From Methylotenera versatilis 7 (GTDB lineage Bacteria; Pseudomonadota; Gammaproteobacteria; Burkholderiales; Methylophilaceae): a stretch of DNA of 64,000 bases. The position numbers were made by a program, and so were the translations under genes. This document shows, piece by piece, positions 21,791-30,360 of the stretch. The notes beneath the pieces were generated by a model. That model was not told the DNA's origin and made no database searches. It saw only the letters and a program-made list of their open reading frames with translations. Each line of letters begins with the position of its first letter. The stretch's first letter is position 1. The stretch spans positions 825,775-889,774 of the forward strand of contig NZ_JUGF01000001.1 in assembly GCF_000799165.1 (NCBI RefSeq). The letters are read 5' to 3'.

Positions 21791-23221
21791 CTAATCCTCC
21801 TTTTTCTCAGAAGGTGTCGAATGCGGCGGATGAAATTCTGCTGCAATAATAAAATCTTCTACTTCATTTTTGTTTATTGAAAATGCATCACCTTGTAAAG
21901 ATTCATTTGGTTTAGGCCCTATGCGAAGCAACCGCAGTAAATATATGACGCCTACACCAAAAACCAGCAGATAAATAACGATGAACAACGTTAAACTAAT
22001 GCTCAGTTCGGTAACGCTGTGTTTAGTCACTGCATCAGCAGTGCGCATCAGACCGTATACGATCCACGGCTGACGCCCGATCTCTGTGGTATACCACCCT
22101 GCAAGCATCGCCACGATACCAGCAGGCCCCATAATTAGAGCGAAACGCAGGAAAAGCTTATTTTGGTAAAGGTCTTTTTTCCAGCGTGCCCATAGAGAAA
22201 ATAAACTTAACAAAATCATGAGCAATCCCAGCCCAACCATCACACGAAATGTCCAGAATACAATGGTGGAGTTAGGTCGATCTTCTGCAGCGAAGTCTTT
22301 TAGTGCCGGTATTTGCTCAGTCAAAGAGTGGCGTAGAATCAAGCTGCCCAAAGTTGGAATAGCCACTTCGAAGTGATTTTTTTCCGCTGCCATATCAGGC
22401 CAGCCAAACAATACCAATGGAGAAGCTTTACCAGGTATATTTTCCCAATGCCCTTCAATGGCAGCAATTTTAGCGGGTTGGTATTTCAAGGTATTCAACC
22501 CATGAAAATCACCGACCATTGCTTGTATAGGAGAAACGATCAAGACCATCCACATGCCCATTGATAGCATCTTGCGGATACCGACATTCGTATTGCCTTG
22601 CAATATCTGCCATGCCGCTGCCGAAACAACTAAAAGTGCAGTAGCCAGATAAGCGGCCAATACCATATGAATAAAACGATACGGGAAAGATGGATTGAAG
22701 ATTATTGCCAGCCAGTCAACGGGAATCACCTGACCGTTGATGATTTCAATCCCTTGCGGGGTGTGCATCCAACTATTTGACGCTAATATCCAAGTGGCAG
22801 AGATTAAAGTACCGAGGGCGACCATTAATGTTGCTGCAAAATGAATGCCCGGCCCTACTCGTGACCAACCAAAAAGCATAACCCCCAAAAAACCTGCTTC
22901 TAAGAAAAAGGCCGTAAGGACTTCATAAGCTAATAATGGCCCGGTAACACTTCCTGCAAATGTCGAAAACCCTGCCCAGTTGGTTCCGAACTGGTAAGCC
23001 ATCACCAAACCTGAGACCACACCCATTCCGAAACATAGTGCGAAGATTTTTACCCAGAAATGATAAAGGTCTAGAAAAACAGCCTGCTTGGTCATTAACC
23101 AGCGAGCTTCTAGCACAAACAGATAACTGGCTAACCCAATTGAGATAGCAGGAAAAACAATGTGAAAAGATATAGTAAATCCAAATTGAATTCGCGCTAA
23201 ATCTAGTGCTAAATCAGACAT
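21791..23221 (-). CDS. cydA: Cytochrome bd-type quinol oxidase subunit I (CIO-like)
   Basis: CydA carries the quinol site and haems of the bd oxidase and reduces oxygen to water without proton pumping. At 476 residues it is shorter than E. coli CydA, consistent with a short Q loop as in cyanide-insensitive (CIO) oxidases. Visible features: LARIQFGFTISFHIVFPAIS at the N terminus with the haem-ligand His, and GWYTTEIGRQPW near residue 379. ATG 23221 is preferred over GTG 23224 because AAGGAT is well placed. cydB follows immediately. CIO assignment rests on length and the DUF2474-like subunit. Confidence 0.93.
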   Translation of the reverse strand: MSDLALDLARIQFGFTISFHIVFPAISIGLASYLFVLEARWLMTKQAVFLDLYHFWVKIFALCFGMGVVSGLVMAYQFGTNWAGFSTFAGSVTGPLLAYEVLTAFFLEAGFLGVMLFGWSRVGPGIHFAATLMVALGTLISATWILASNSWMHTPQGIEIINGQVIPVDWLAIIFNPSFPYRFIHMVLAAYLATALLVVSAAAWQILQGNTNVGIRKMLSMGMWMVLIVSPIQAMVGDFHGLNTLKYQPAKIAAIEGHWENIPGKASPLVLFGWPDMAAEKNHFEVAIPTLGSLILRHSLTEQIPALKDFAAEDRPNSTIVFWTFRVMVGLGLLMILLSLFSLWARWKKDLYQNKLFLRFALIMGPAGIVAMLAGWYTTEIGRQPWIVYGLMRTADAVTKHSVTELSISLTLFIVIYLLVFGVGVIYLLRLLRIGPKPNESLQGDAFSINKNEVEDFIIAAEFHPPHSTPSEKKED

Positions 23222-23224
23222 CAC

Positions 23225-23528
23225 TCTTATCCTTAAACTGTTTTATCACAACAATGCGTGCTAGAGCTTTCCTAATAAAAATTAATCGAATGACTTGCAG
23301 AATCTAAAATATCATCATGATCAAACTTTTACACCTCACCATTAAGTGAAATCGCAAATTACGCATCACCAAACTTCCATACCGCTTCTGTATTCAGCTA
23401 ACATGTATTATCACCTCAACTGATGCTCAATAAAAATGAAATTTAGCGATTTTTAATATTCAAATTGCTGATGAAATAAGCCTTAAGCTGACCTTATTTG
23501 TTTTTATCACATTAACGGCTAATTTGCA
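23225..23528. other. 304-nt intergenic region between amtB and cydA
   Basis: AT-rich and without a convincing gene. It must hold the cydA promoter. On the minus strand TTGATCATGATGAT (23311-23324) matches 8 of 10 defined positions of an FNR/Anr box, about 90 nt before cydA; this is weak. A 7-bp AAATAAG/CTTATTT repeat lies just beyond the amtB stop but lacks a clear T-tract. Confidence 0.4.
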
Positions 23529-24719
23529 TTAATCATCAGCCGTCGCGCTGATTCTATGAATACTCAAATCCGCGCCGTCAAACTCTTGCTCTGCACTCAT
23601 ACGAATACCGCTTATTTTTTTAAGTGAGCCATACACAACAAAACTGCCTAAAACGGCAATTGTCACACCTAGACCTGTGCCGATTAGTTGTGAGATAAAG
23701 CTAACGCCGCCTATACCGCCCAACGTTTTTGCACCAAAAATACCGGCCGCTAAACCACCCCAGGCACCACACAAGCCATGCAAAGGCCAAACACCTAATA
23801 CATCATCAATTTTTAAGCGATTTTGCGTTAGGTTAAATGCCCATACAAATAAGCCGCCCGCCACTAAACCCGTTGCTAATGCGCCAAGCGGATGCATAAC
23901 ATCTGAGCCGGCACATATTGCCACCAAACCAGCTAATGGGCCATTATGCACAAAACCAGGATCATTTTTTCCGACCAGTAAAGCGGCAAGCGTGCCGCCT
24001 ACCAAAGCCATTAATGAGTTCACCGCTACCAACCCAGAAATACCTTGTACTGCCTGCGCAGACATCACGTTAAATCCAAACCAGCCAACAGTGAGTATCC
24101 ATGCGCCGAGCGCTAAGAATGGAATGTTAGAAGGCGGATAAGCATGCAAACGGCCATCTTTACCATAACGCCCAGCACGTGCGCCTAATAAAACAACTGC
24201 AATTAACGCAATCCAACCACCCATTGCATGTACGACAACTGAGCCTGCAAAATCATGAAACTTGGCGCCAAAACTGGTTAACAGCCAATCCTGGAAACCA
24301 AAGTGACTATTCCATGCGATGCCTTCAAAAAACGGATAAACAAAACCTACAATTAAAAAAGTAGCTGCTACTTGCGGGTTAAATTTTGCGCGTTCTGCAA
24401 TACCGCCAGAAACAATCGCCGGAATCGCTGCGGCAAAAGTTAACAAGAAAAAGAACTTAACTAAATCGAAACCATTTTTAGCAGCAAGGATTTCTGCGCC
24501 GCTGTAAAAGCTCACGCCATAAGCGATGCTGTACCCAATGAAAAAGTAGGCAATGGTCGATATAGAAAAATCCACCATGATTTTGACCAAGGCATTAACC
24601 TGGTTTTTACTGCGAACCGTGCCAACTTCCAGAAAAGCGAAACCTGCATGCATCGCCAGCACCATAATGGCCCCCAGCAATACAAATAAAACATCATTCG
24701 CCGAAACGAGTGCTTCCAT
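23529..24719 (-). CDS. amtB: Ammonium transporter AmtB
   Basis: AmtB is a trimeric inner-membrane ammonium channel. The 396-residue protein has about eleven membrane segments and typical stretches: MHAGFAFLEVGTVRSKN near residue 24, FFEGIAWNSHFGFQDW near 129, GSVVVHAMGGW near 158 and the C-terminal GIRMSAEQEFDGADLSIH that meets GlnK/PII. There is no glnK next to it, so PII must be encoded elsewhere. GGGAG precedes the ATG. A sigma-54 promoter and two NtrC-like sites lie upstream, so expression should rise on nitrogen limitation. Confidence 0.95.
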   Translation of the reverse strand: MEALVSANDVLFVLLGAIMVLAMHAGFAFLEVGTVRSKNQVNALVKIMVDFSISTIAYFFIGYSIAYGVSFYSGAEILAAKNGFDLVKFFFLLTFAAAIPAIVSGGIAERAKFNPQVAATFLIVGFVYPFFEGIAWNSHFGFQDWLLTSFGAKFHDFAGSVVVHAMGGWIALIAVVLLGARAGRYGKDGRLHAYPPSNIPFLALGAWILTVGWFGFNVMSAQAVQGISGLVAVNSLMALVGGTLAALLVGKNDPGFVHNGPLAGLVAICAGSDVMHPLGALATGLVAGGLFVWAFNLTQNRLKIDDVLGVWPLHGLCGAWGGLAAGIFGAKTLGGIGGVSFISQLIGTGLGVTIAVLGSFVVYGSLKKISGIRMSAEQEFDGADLSIHRISATADD

Positions 24720-24776
24720 TTTTTTCTCCCATCAATATGATAAATAGTGTGTATTTATTATAAAACTGGGCAATAG

Positions 24777-24793
24777 AAGCAATATTTAAGCCA
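24777..24793 (-). promoter_or_regulatory. Sigma-54 promoter of amtB
   Basis: The minus strand reads TGGCTTAAATATTGCTT. The GG and GC dinucleotides have the exact -24/-12 spacing of sigma-54 promoters (consensus TGGCAC-N5-TTGC). Transcription would start about 50 nt before the amtB ATG. Both this element and the NtrC-like sites upstream point to nitrogen control. Confidence 0.75.
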
Positions 24794-24841
24794 CTAACAC
24801 TGGCTTGATTATTAAGGATATTTTTTATAAGAGAGAATTAA

Positions 24842-24892
24842 TTTGCACACAATTAGTGCGATGCACAATTAGCAGCACTAATTGTGTGCAAA
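24842..24892 (-). promoter_or_regulatory. Paired NtrC-like enhancer sites in an 18-bp inverted repeat
   Basis: TTTGCACACAATTAGTGC (24842-24859) and its exact reverse complement (24875-24892) flank 15 nt. Each arm contains TGCAC and GTGC separated by 7 nt, the geometry of NtrC half-sites (TGCACC-N5-GGTGCA). The central 15 nt repeat GCACAATTAG once more. The sites lie about 80-125 nt upstream of the predicted sigma-54 start, a usual enhancer distance. The hairpin could also end transcription from the gene at 24915, but no T-tract follows. Confidence 0.65.
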
Positions 24893-24914
24893 ATTTATGT
24901 GCAAGATATTACAG

Positions 24915-25586
24915 CTATAACATGCTGACAGTATTGCCATTTAGGATATATTTTTCTGCGTCCGGATTACCGGACCAAAAATGAAAAAACTCGCGCACAA
25001 CTACTAAAAATAAACGGCGATTTTTCTTCACTTCAAACAAAGGCAATGTCGCATCGACGGTTGTACGGTAAATTTTATTGCTTTTATCCGGAGCATCCCG
25101 TAATCGCACCAGCAAAACCTTAGCTAATTTTAAGCGCGTATCAATTAAGGTCTGCTCTGCGTTTTCGTTACGCAGCGCCTTTGTGTAGGCTTTTAAGGCC
25201 CAGCTATCCGTGGTTGAAAACTTTTCCTGGTCAACGTTATGCCACAAACTGCTTAAGCTGACCTCTACTGGCTTCCATTCAATTGGTAGCTGATCTTTAG
25301 TAGCGCTTTTGCAAAACTGTGCAACCGCCTTTAAATCATTAATCCAAAACGGGTAATACTCACGCGCAATGATTAAACTTTCGGGCCAATCAGATTCTGC
25401 GATTGAATCCATCATTAGCTCAATCGCAAGCCGATATTCCCCGCCATTGGTACTTTTATCGGCCAACAATGGCAGCAATTTATTTAAAAAACTAATGCGC
25501 TGTACAAATGTTTCAGGTCCAAAACCCTTCGCTGTTAATAGCTTAAAATAAACTTCCAGCGCTTGTTGCTCACGTTGTTGAATCAT
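24915..25586 (-). CDS. Uncharacterised protein, 223 residues
   Basis: I do not recognise this family. The product is soluble, mixed alpha-helical by composition, with no signal peptide or membrane span. It opens with MIQQREQQALEVYFKLL, has tryptophan-containing segments (SDWPES, YYPFWINDL, FFHFWSG) and ends with the hydrophobic GNTVSML. Composition and codon use are like its neighbours, and no frameshift is seen, so it is probably a conserved lineage protein. There is no clear Shine-Dalgarno sequence before ATG 25586. It ends 23 nt before the NtrC-like repeat upstream of amtB on the same strand. Confidence 0.75.
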   Translation of the reverse strand: MIQQREQQALEVYFKLLTAKGFGPETFVQRISFLNKLLPLLADKSTNGGEYRLAIELMMDSIAESDWPESLIIAREYYPFWINDLKAVAQFCKSATKDQLPIEWKPVEVSLSSLWHNVDQEKFSTTDSWALKAYTKALRNENAEQTLIDTRLKLAKVLLVRLRDAPDKSNKIYRTTVDATLPLFEVKKNRRLFLVVVREFFHFWSGNPDAEKYILNGNTVSML

Positions 25587-25774
25587 AATTAAATAGCTAG
25601 TTTGTTAAAGCTGAATTGTTAAAGTGGGTTAAACTATATTTTAGATTCTACTGCATAATCTATTGAAAAATATAATAAATCACGCATATAACTAAAGGCA
25701 AAGCTGTCGCGATTCACTTAATTTTTCACCCAATACTGACTTAAGTGTTTATTTATAATCAAAAAAGTAAAAAT

Positions 25775-26089
25775 ATGTTCGAGCTCATCTTACTCATTAT
25801 TATGTTGTTTCTCGCTTGGTTTTGGCAAGATACAGTTTCCAAGCGCGAGATTGCAATTATGTTGGGACGAGAATTAGCCCAGCGTTACCAACTACAGCTA
25901 TTAGATGAAACGGTTGCATGCCACAAAGTCAGGCTGGGGCGCGATAGCCGCGGACACGCACAATTTCAGCGGCTTTATGTATTTGAAGTAACCGCAAACG
26001 GCGCTGAGCGCCTGGAGTGTAATTTGCAGTTGCTAGGTAAACAATTACAAACTTGGCATATTCCACCGTACGTGCCGATTGTGCATTAG
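25775..26089 (+). CDS. DUF3301-family membrane-anchored protein
   Basis: This 104-residue protein has one N-terminal membrane helix (FELILLIIMLFLAWFW) followed by a small domain containing ALAQRYQLQLLDETVA-like and RLYVFEVTANGAERL-like segments typical of DUF3301. Its function is unknown. ATG 25775 is chosen because it begins right at the membrane helix; a GTG 30 nt upstream is in frame but adds a polar stretch. No strong ribosome-binding site is visible. gluQ follows 61 nt downstream. Confidence 0.8.
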   Translation: MFELILLIIMLFLAWFWQDTVSKREIAIMLGRELAQRYQLQLLDETVACHKVRLGRDSRGHAQFQRLYVFEVTANGAERLECNLQLLGKQLQTWHIPPYVPIVH

Positions 26090-26150
26090 CAGCCTTAATT
26101 GACCCAAAATGTATTGTCGATAAAATAAATCTATTCAACGTTCATTTTGT

Positions 26151-27056
26151 ATGGATATGCACTACATTGGCCGATACGCCCCCTCACCTACTGGACCACT
26201 GCATTTTGGCTCGTTAATTGCCGCCGTCGCCAGTTATTGCGATGCAAAAGCTAATGCCGGAAAATGGCTGCTGCGTATTGAAGATTTAGATAAGCCACGC
26301 GAAATAGCCGGTGCAGCAAGCACCATTTTGCGGCAACTTGAAACTTTCGGTTTTGAGTGGGACGGCGAAATTATCTACCAAAGCCAACGCAGTCAATATT
26401 ATGCTGATGCGTTCGAACAACTACAAAAACAGCAGTTAATTTACCCCTGCACCTGTACACGCAAAGAAATTGCCGATTCCACCACGCATTCTGGTATTGA
26501 AGGCTTAGTGTATCCAAGCACCTGTTTGCAACGTGCCATCAAACCGAATACAGCGCCTGCTTTTCGCATTAAAACCAACGCTGTGCCAATCAGTTTTAAT
26601 GACACAATACAAGGCAATACCAGCCAAACCTTAAGCATGGATAGCGGCGACTTTGTACTCAAACGTGCAGATGGGCTATTCACTTATCAACTCGCTGTCG
26701 TGGTCGATGACGCCGCACAAGGTGTTACGCATATCGTGCGTGGTGCAGATCTACTTGCATCCACCCCACGCCAAATTTATTTGCAGCAATTATTGCAGTT
26801 AACTCATCCAATCTACACTCACGTGCCGGTAGCAACAAATGCAGCGGGAGAAAAGTTAAGCAAACAAACCAAAGCGCCGGCAGTTGATACGCAATCTATT
26901 GGGCAAGCTTTGTTTCATGCATTGGATTTTCTGGGGCAAAACCCACCGACCGAGATTCAAAATAGCCAGCCGGATGAGATATGGAATTGGGCCATTACAA
27001 ACTGGCAGTTACATCAGATTCCACGCCAAAAGTATGTCTTTTACAACAAGCAATAA
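26151..27056 (+). CDS. gluQ: Glutamyl-Q tRNA(Asp) synthetase
   Basis: GluQRS attaches glutamate to queuosine at the wobble position of tRNA-Asp. The 301-residue protein is a truncated glutamyl-tRNA synthetase: it has the class I HIGH-like YAPSPTGPLHFGSLIAAV near residue 9, a zinc-binding set (CTC near 101 and a later PSTC), and the KLSKQ signature near residue 240, but no anticodon-binding domain. Length is typical. A second ATG two codons in is equally possible. Confidence 0.94.
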   Translation: MDMHYIGRYAPSPTGPLHFGSLIAAVASYCDAKANAGKWLLRIEDLDKPREIAGAASTILRQLETFGFEWDGEIIYQSQRSQYYADAFEQLQKQQLIYPCTCTRKEIADSTTHSGIEGLVYPSTCLQRAIKPNTAPAFRIKTNAVPISFNDTIQGNTSQTLSMDSGDFVLKRADGLFTYQLAVVVDDAAQGVTHIVRGADLLASTPRQIYLQQLLQLTHPIYTHVPVATNAAGEKLSKQTKAPAVDTQSIGQALFHALDFLGQNPPTEIQNSQPDEIWNWAITNWQLHQIPRQKYVFYNKQ

Positions 27057-27104
27057 AATATGATCCAGATGCTTTCATACATCACGTGATTTTAATCGCA
27101 ATTT

Positions 27105-27152
27105 TTAAGCGTAATCTAAGTTAACGCTTAAGCCAATGTTAAAATACGCGTT
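27105..27152 (+). promoter_or_regulatory. Operator-like repeat and -10 before hslO
   Basis: TTAAGCGT (27105-27112) and ACGCTTAA (27124-27131) form a perfect 8-bp inverted repeat with an 11-nt spacer. TAAAAT at 27140-27145 follows, ending 7 nt before the hslO ATG, so the message may be nearly leaderless. The repeat sits where a -35 would be, which suits a regulator site. Confidence 0.45.
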
Positions 27153-28088
27153 ATGAAAAATTCTACCGATACGCTTCACCACTTTATATTTGAAGACAGA
27201 TTCAACAACCCGATGCCCATACGCGGCAATCTGGTGCACTTAAACGATACTTACCAGCAAGTGCTGCAGCATCAAACTTTACCTACAGTTTTAAAATATG
27301 CTTTGGGTGAGTTAATGGCTGCCAGTGCATTGTTATCTGCCACACTTAAGATGGATGGCGCGTTGGTACTGCAAATACAAAGCAAAGGCTTGCTTAAATT
27401 ATTGGTGGTGGAATGCAGTTCAGATTTAAATATGCGCGCCACAGCAAAGTGGGATGAAACAAAAGTTAGCCAAATTGAAGAAAAAATATTTTTTGATTTG
27501 GTTAAAAATGGGCAATTTATTATTACGCTAGACCCGAAAGTAGGCGAAGCTTATCAAGGTGTTGTGCCAATTGAGGGCGAATCAGTCGCAGAAATGCTGC
27601 AAAACTATATGTTGCGTAGTCAGCAGATTGACACTTCGCTTTGGCTACATTGTGATGAAACAAGCGCGTCTGGCATGCTATTACAAAAACTGCCTGATTT
27701 CGGCGGACATCTAGGCGGCGTGGCTGCGCCAGTTCTAGATTACGATGCTGATGCCTGGAATCGCATGAATCATTTGGCAAACACGGTCACTAATGACGAA
27801 CTGCAAAACTTGCCTGCCGAAACGTTATTAACCCGCCTTTTTGGTGAAGAGGATATCCGTTTATTTGAGCCAAAATCTACACAATTTCACTGTAGCTGCA
27901 ATCAAAACAGCGTGGCGAGCATGTTGCGCATGCTGGGTGAAGAAGAATTAAACAGCATTTTGGCCGAATTTGGCAAAATTGAAGTGAACTGCGATTTTTG
28001 CAATAAGCACTATCTATTCGATGCCGTAGATACCGCGCAACTATTGGCGACTGAGGCAAGTGTGAACATCAGCAACGCCAAGCACTAG
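27153..28088 (+). CDS. hslO: Redox-regulated chaperone Hsp33
   Basis: Hsp33 is a cytoplasmic holdase switched on by oxidation. The 311-residue protein has the N-terminal RFNNPMPIRGNLVHL, the GGHLGGVAAPVL loop near residue 190 and the C-terminal zinc switch with CSC near residue 248 and CDFC near 280, all four cysteines present. It stands alone after gluQ. An inverted repeat and a -10-like element lie immediately upstream, with no Shine-Dalgarno sequence. Confidence 0.96.
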   Translation: MKNSTDTLHHFIFEDRFNNPMPIRGNLVHLNDTYQQVLQHQTLPTVLKYALGELMAASALLSATLKMDGALVLQIQSKGLLKLLVVECSSDLNMRATAKWDETKVSQIEEKIFFDLVKNGQFIITLDPKVGEAYQGVVPIEGESVAEMLQNYMLRSQQIDTSLWLHCDETSASGMLLQKLPDFGGHLGGVAAPVLDYDADAWNRMNHLANTVTNDELQNLPAETLLTRLFGEEDIRLFEPKSTQFHCSCNQNSVASMLRMLGEEELNSILAEFGKIEVNCDFCNKHYLFDAVDTAQLLATEASVNISNAKH

Positions 28089-28110
28089 CATCAAAGCAAA
28101 ACTTAACCCA

Positions 28111-28638
28111 TTACTTACAGGCAAAAGGCAAAAACTTAACGTCAATATTGGTTCTGTTTTCGCCAAACACCGTCATATTAGCTGGCGCTTGCGCGTTGCC
28201 ACACACCCAAGCGACTGGTACCGCTTGCGATTCTTCAATCACCGCAGGGCGAATGGTCAAAATCTTACCTTGCAATTGCGCTCTGGCTTTATTGCCAAAA
28301 GTCATGTGAATAACGCCGTTATTCACTTCAAGCGCACTAATAAAATTGCTCACCACTCTATCTGGGGTTGGCAATCCTGCTTCTTTATTATCCACTGGCA
28401 AGGTTTTAAGTGCTTTCCACTGCGCCGCTGCAGGCTCTTTTGCAGCATCTGCTAAAGGAATCGCGGCGGACACTTGTTCTCTGATAATGCGCTCAATACC
28501 AGACGGAATCGCAATCATGGCTAATATCGCGATAATCGCCACCACAACCATCATCTCTACTGCCGAAAAGCCACTTTGGCTCGGCTTAATACTTTTTACT
28601 TTTATCCATCGTCTTATAACACACTGTGTTTTAAGCAT
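28111..28638 (-). CDS. Type IV pilin-like protein
   Basis: The 175-residue protein is a type IV prepilin. It has a positively charged leader of about 23 residues ending in Gly, cleavage before FSAVEMMVV with Glu at mature position 5, then the hydrophobic N-terminal helix. The C terminus has Cys near residue 146 and a final Cys, giving a possible disulphide D-loop. A strong AGGAG precedes ATG 28638. No other pilus gene is nearby, so it is an orphan; it could be a major pilin or a minor pseudopilin. Confidence 0.88.
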   Translation of the reverse strand: MLKTQCVIRRWIKVKSIKPSQSGFSAVEMMVVVAIIAILAMIAIPSGIERIIREQVSAAIPLADAAKEPAAAQWKALKTLPVDNKEAGLPTPDRVVSNFISALEVNNGVIHMTFGNKARAQLQGKILTIRPAVIEESQAVPVAWVCGNAQAPANMTVFGENRTNIDVKFLPFACK

Positions 28639-28667
28639 AATTACTCCTTTTGTATCTCTTAGCTCAA

Positions 28668-29453
28668 CTAGCTAGCTTGCCGCTTACGTTCAAACAAGCA
28701 AATAGCCGCAGCCGCAGCCGCATTAAGCGATTCCACTGCCAGCCCATTCGTTTGACTCATGGGAATGCTGATACGTTTACTACAATTTTCAATTGTTTTT
28801 GTTCTTAAGCCCGCACCTTCGTTGCCTATCACAAAGGCACTCGCATGACTTAAATCTTGGCTGTATAGCGATTCACCATCCATAGTGGTTGCGTAACTAC
28901 TGCCATTAAAATTTTGTAGCTGGGTACTTAAATCGGCATTTTCCATAATCGGCAACACAAATTGTGCGCCCTGCCCGCCACGTAACGCTTTAGGCGACCA
29001 AGCATCGGTGCAGCCTTTGCTTAGATAAACTGCTTGCACACCAGCGGCAGCGGCTGTGCGCAGCATGCTGCCTAAGTTACCCGGATCTTGAATGTCTTCC
29101 AGCATCAATACAAATTGCGGTTGCTCTGGTATTTCTAAAACGGGTGTTCTCACCACAGCTAAAATACCTGTGCTACTCGCCACAGGCGTAAGCTCTGCAA
29201 ACATCAGCGTAGGGAACATAATCGTATTCACATGCTCAAGCTGCTGCATCAGATTACTGGCTTCTAATGTGCTTTTTCCTTCTGGAATAATGATTAACTC
29301 TGGTTCACCAAAGGTTTGCAGATACGCTTCTATCAAATGCACACCATCAAGGACTGTTTTGCCCTCTGTTTTTCTTTCACGTGCGTTATCAGCCAGCTTT
29401 TTAAGGTATTTAAAAATCGGATTATCGCGCGAGGTAATATGTTTAAAGCTCAT
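28668..29453 (-). CDS. TrmH/SpoU-family RNA 2'-O-methyltransferase
   Basis: The 261-residue protein has an N-terminal SpoU substrate-binding domain (about 1-90). It also has a C-terminal knotted SPOUT methyltransferase with motif LEDIQDPGNLGSMLRTAAAAG near residue 119, VIGNEGAGL near 206 and LAVESLNAAAAAAI near 236. It should methylate ribose in rRNA or tRNA; the exact nucleotide cannot be read. ATG 29453 is preferred over an in-frame GTG 21 nt upstream, because homology starts at MSFKHITSRDNPI. It follows no operon partner closely. Confidence 0.92.
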   Translation of the reverse strand: MSFKHITSRDNPIFKYLKKLADNARERKTEGKTVLDGVHLIEAYLQTFGEPELIIIPEGKSTLEASNLMQQLEHVNTIMFPTLMFAELTPVASSTGILAVVRTPVLEIPEQPQFVLMLEDIQDPGNLGSMLRTAAAAGVQAVYLSKGCTDAWSPKALRGGQGAQFVLPIMENADLSTQLQNFNGSSYATTMDGESLYSQDLSHASAFVIGNEGAGLRTKTIENCSKRISIPMSQTNGLAVESLNAAAAAAICLFERKRQAS

Positions 29454-29589
29454 AGAAGTTAGAAATTCACACAAAAATTTACAAAAGTTAAGCCCATTTT
29501 AACCCAAAGCAACTTGTTCATTCTGATTATTAAGCGTAAATTACTTCGCGTAATAACTCATAAAAATCATGTCATTGGGAGGCTTAAAT

Positions 29590-30279
29590 ATGTCATTAAC
29601 AAAACGTTCGATAGCAGAATTAATTGGTACTTTCTGGTTGGTGTTGGGTGGTTGCGGTAGCGCGGTTTTAGCGGCCGGCATTCCGGAATTGGGGCTGGGT
29701 TATTTAGGCGTTGCGTTCGCTTTTGGGCTGACAGTTGTCACCATGGCATACGCGATTGGTCACATTTCGGGCTGCCATCTCAATCCAGCAGTTTCAATCG
29801 GTCTTGCGGCTGGCGGACGTTTTAAAGCTTCTGAATTACCGCATTATATTATTGCGCAAGTCATTGGCGCAATTCTGGCCGCCCTACTCATCCGCACGAT
29901 TGCAAGCGGCATGGAAGGCTACACTGGCGGCCTAGCTTCTAATGGATTTGGCGCACACTCACCACACGGCTACAGCATGGCAGCGGCTTTAATCACCGAA
30001 ATCACGATGACAGCCATGTTTTTATTCATCATCATGGGCGCTACAGACAAACGTGCACCTGCTGGATTAGCACCATTGGCAATCGGTTTTACGCTTGCGT
30101 TAATCCATATGATTAGCATCCCTGTCACCAATACATCGGTTAACCCAGCACGTAGTACTGGCCCTGCCCTAATTGAAGGTGGTATTGCGCTAGATCAATT
30201 ATGGCTATTCTGGCTAGCACCCATTATTGGCGGCGTGATTGGTGCGCTGGTATATAAGTTTTTGAATAAAGAAGATTAA
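29590..30279 (+). CDS. aqpZ: Aquaporin Z
   Basis: AqpZ is a tetrameric inner-membrane water channel. The 229-residue protein has six membrane segments and both pore motifs, NPA in [14 protein letters not shown] near residue 63 and NPA in [12 protein letters not shown] near 182, with the selectivity Arg after the second. ATG 29590 is chosen for GGGAGG at -14 to -9; a further ATG 21 nt upstream is in frame but contains this site. An imperfect inverted repeat (ATTATTAAGCG with CGCGTAATAAC) lies about 30-60 nt upstream. A strong terminator follows. Confidence 0.95.
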   Translation: MSLTKRSIAELIGTFWLVLGGCGSAVLAAGIPELGLGYLGVAFAFGLTVVTMAYAIGHISGCHLNPAVSIGLAAGGRFKASELPHYIIAQVIGAILAALLIRTIASGMEGYTGGLASNGFGAHSPHGYSMAAALITEITMTAMFLFIIMGATDKRAPAGLAPLAIGFTLALIHMISIPVTNTSVNPARSTGPALIEGGIALDQLWLFWLAPIIGGVIGALVYKFLNKED

Positions 30280-30297
30280 TCGCATTAATCCTGATTG

Positions 30298-30329
30298 AAC
30301 GCCCGCCAGATGTGGGCGTTTTCTTTTTC
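30298..30329 (+). terminator. Intrinsic terminator after aqpZ
   Basis: AACGCCCGC (30298-30306) pairs with GTGGGCGTT (30312-30320), 9 bp with one G-T pair and a 5-nt loop. TTCTTTTTC follows. It is placed 19 nt beyond the aqpZ stop. Confidence 0.85.
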
Positions 30330-30348
30330 AAGATAATCAAGCGTGCTT

Positions 30349-30354
30349 TATAAT
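30349..30354 (+). promoter_or_regulatory. TATAAT -10 element abutting the rsuA start (leaderless candidate)
   Basis: TATAAT is followed by exactly 6 nt (GCACAC) and then the rsuA ATG at 30361. The start codon would be the first transcribed triplet. No ribosome-binding site is present and the terminator of aqpZ lies just upstream, so a promoter is needed here. Confidence 0.55.
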
Positions 30355-30360
30355 GCACAC

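Noticed and set aside
23311..23324. FNR/Anr box before cydA
   Set aside because: Only 8 of 10 positions match and one half-site is poor; it is mentioned in the region entry but not claimed.
29528..29562. Imperfect inverted repeat upstream of aqpZ as a named operator
   Set aside because: ATTATTAAGCG and CGCGTAATAAC pair with mismatches and I cannot link them to a known regulator.
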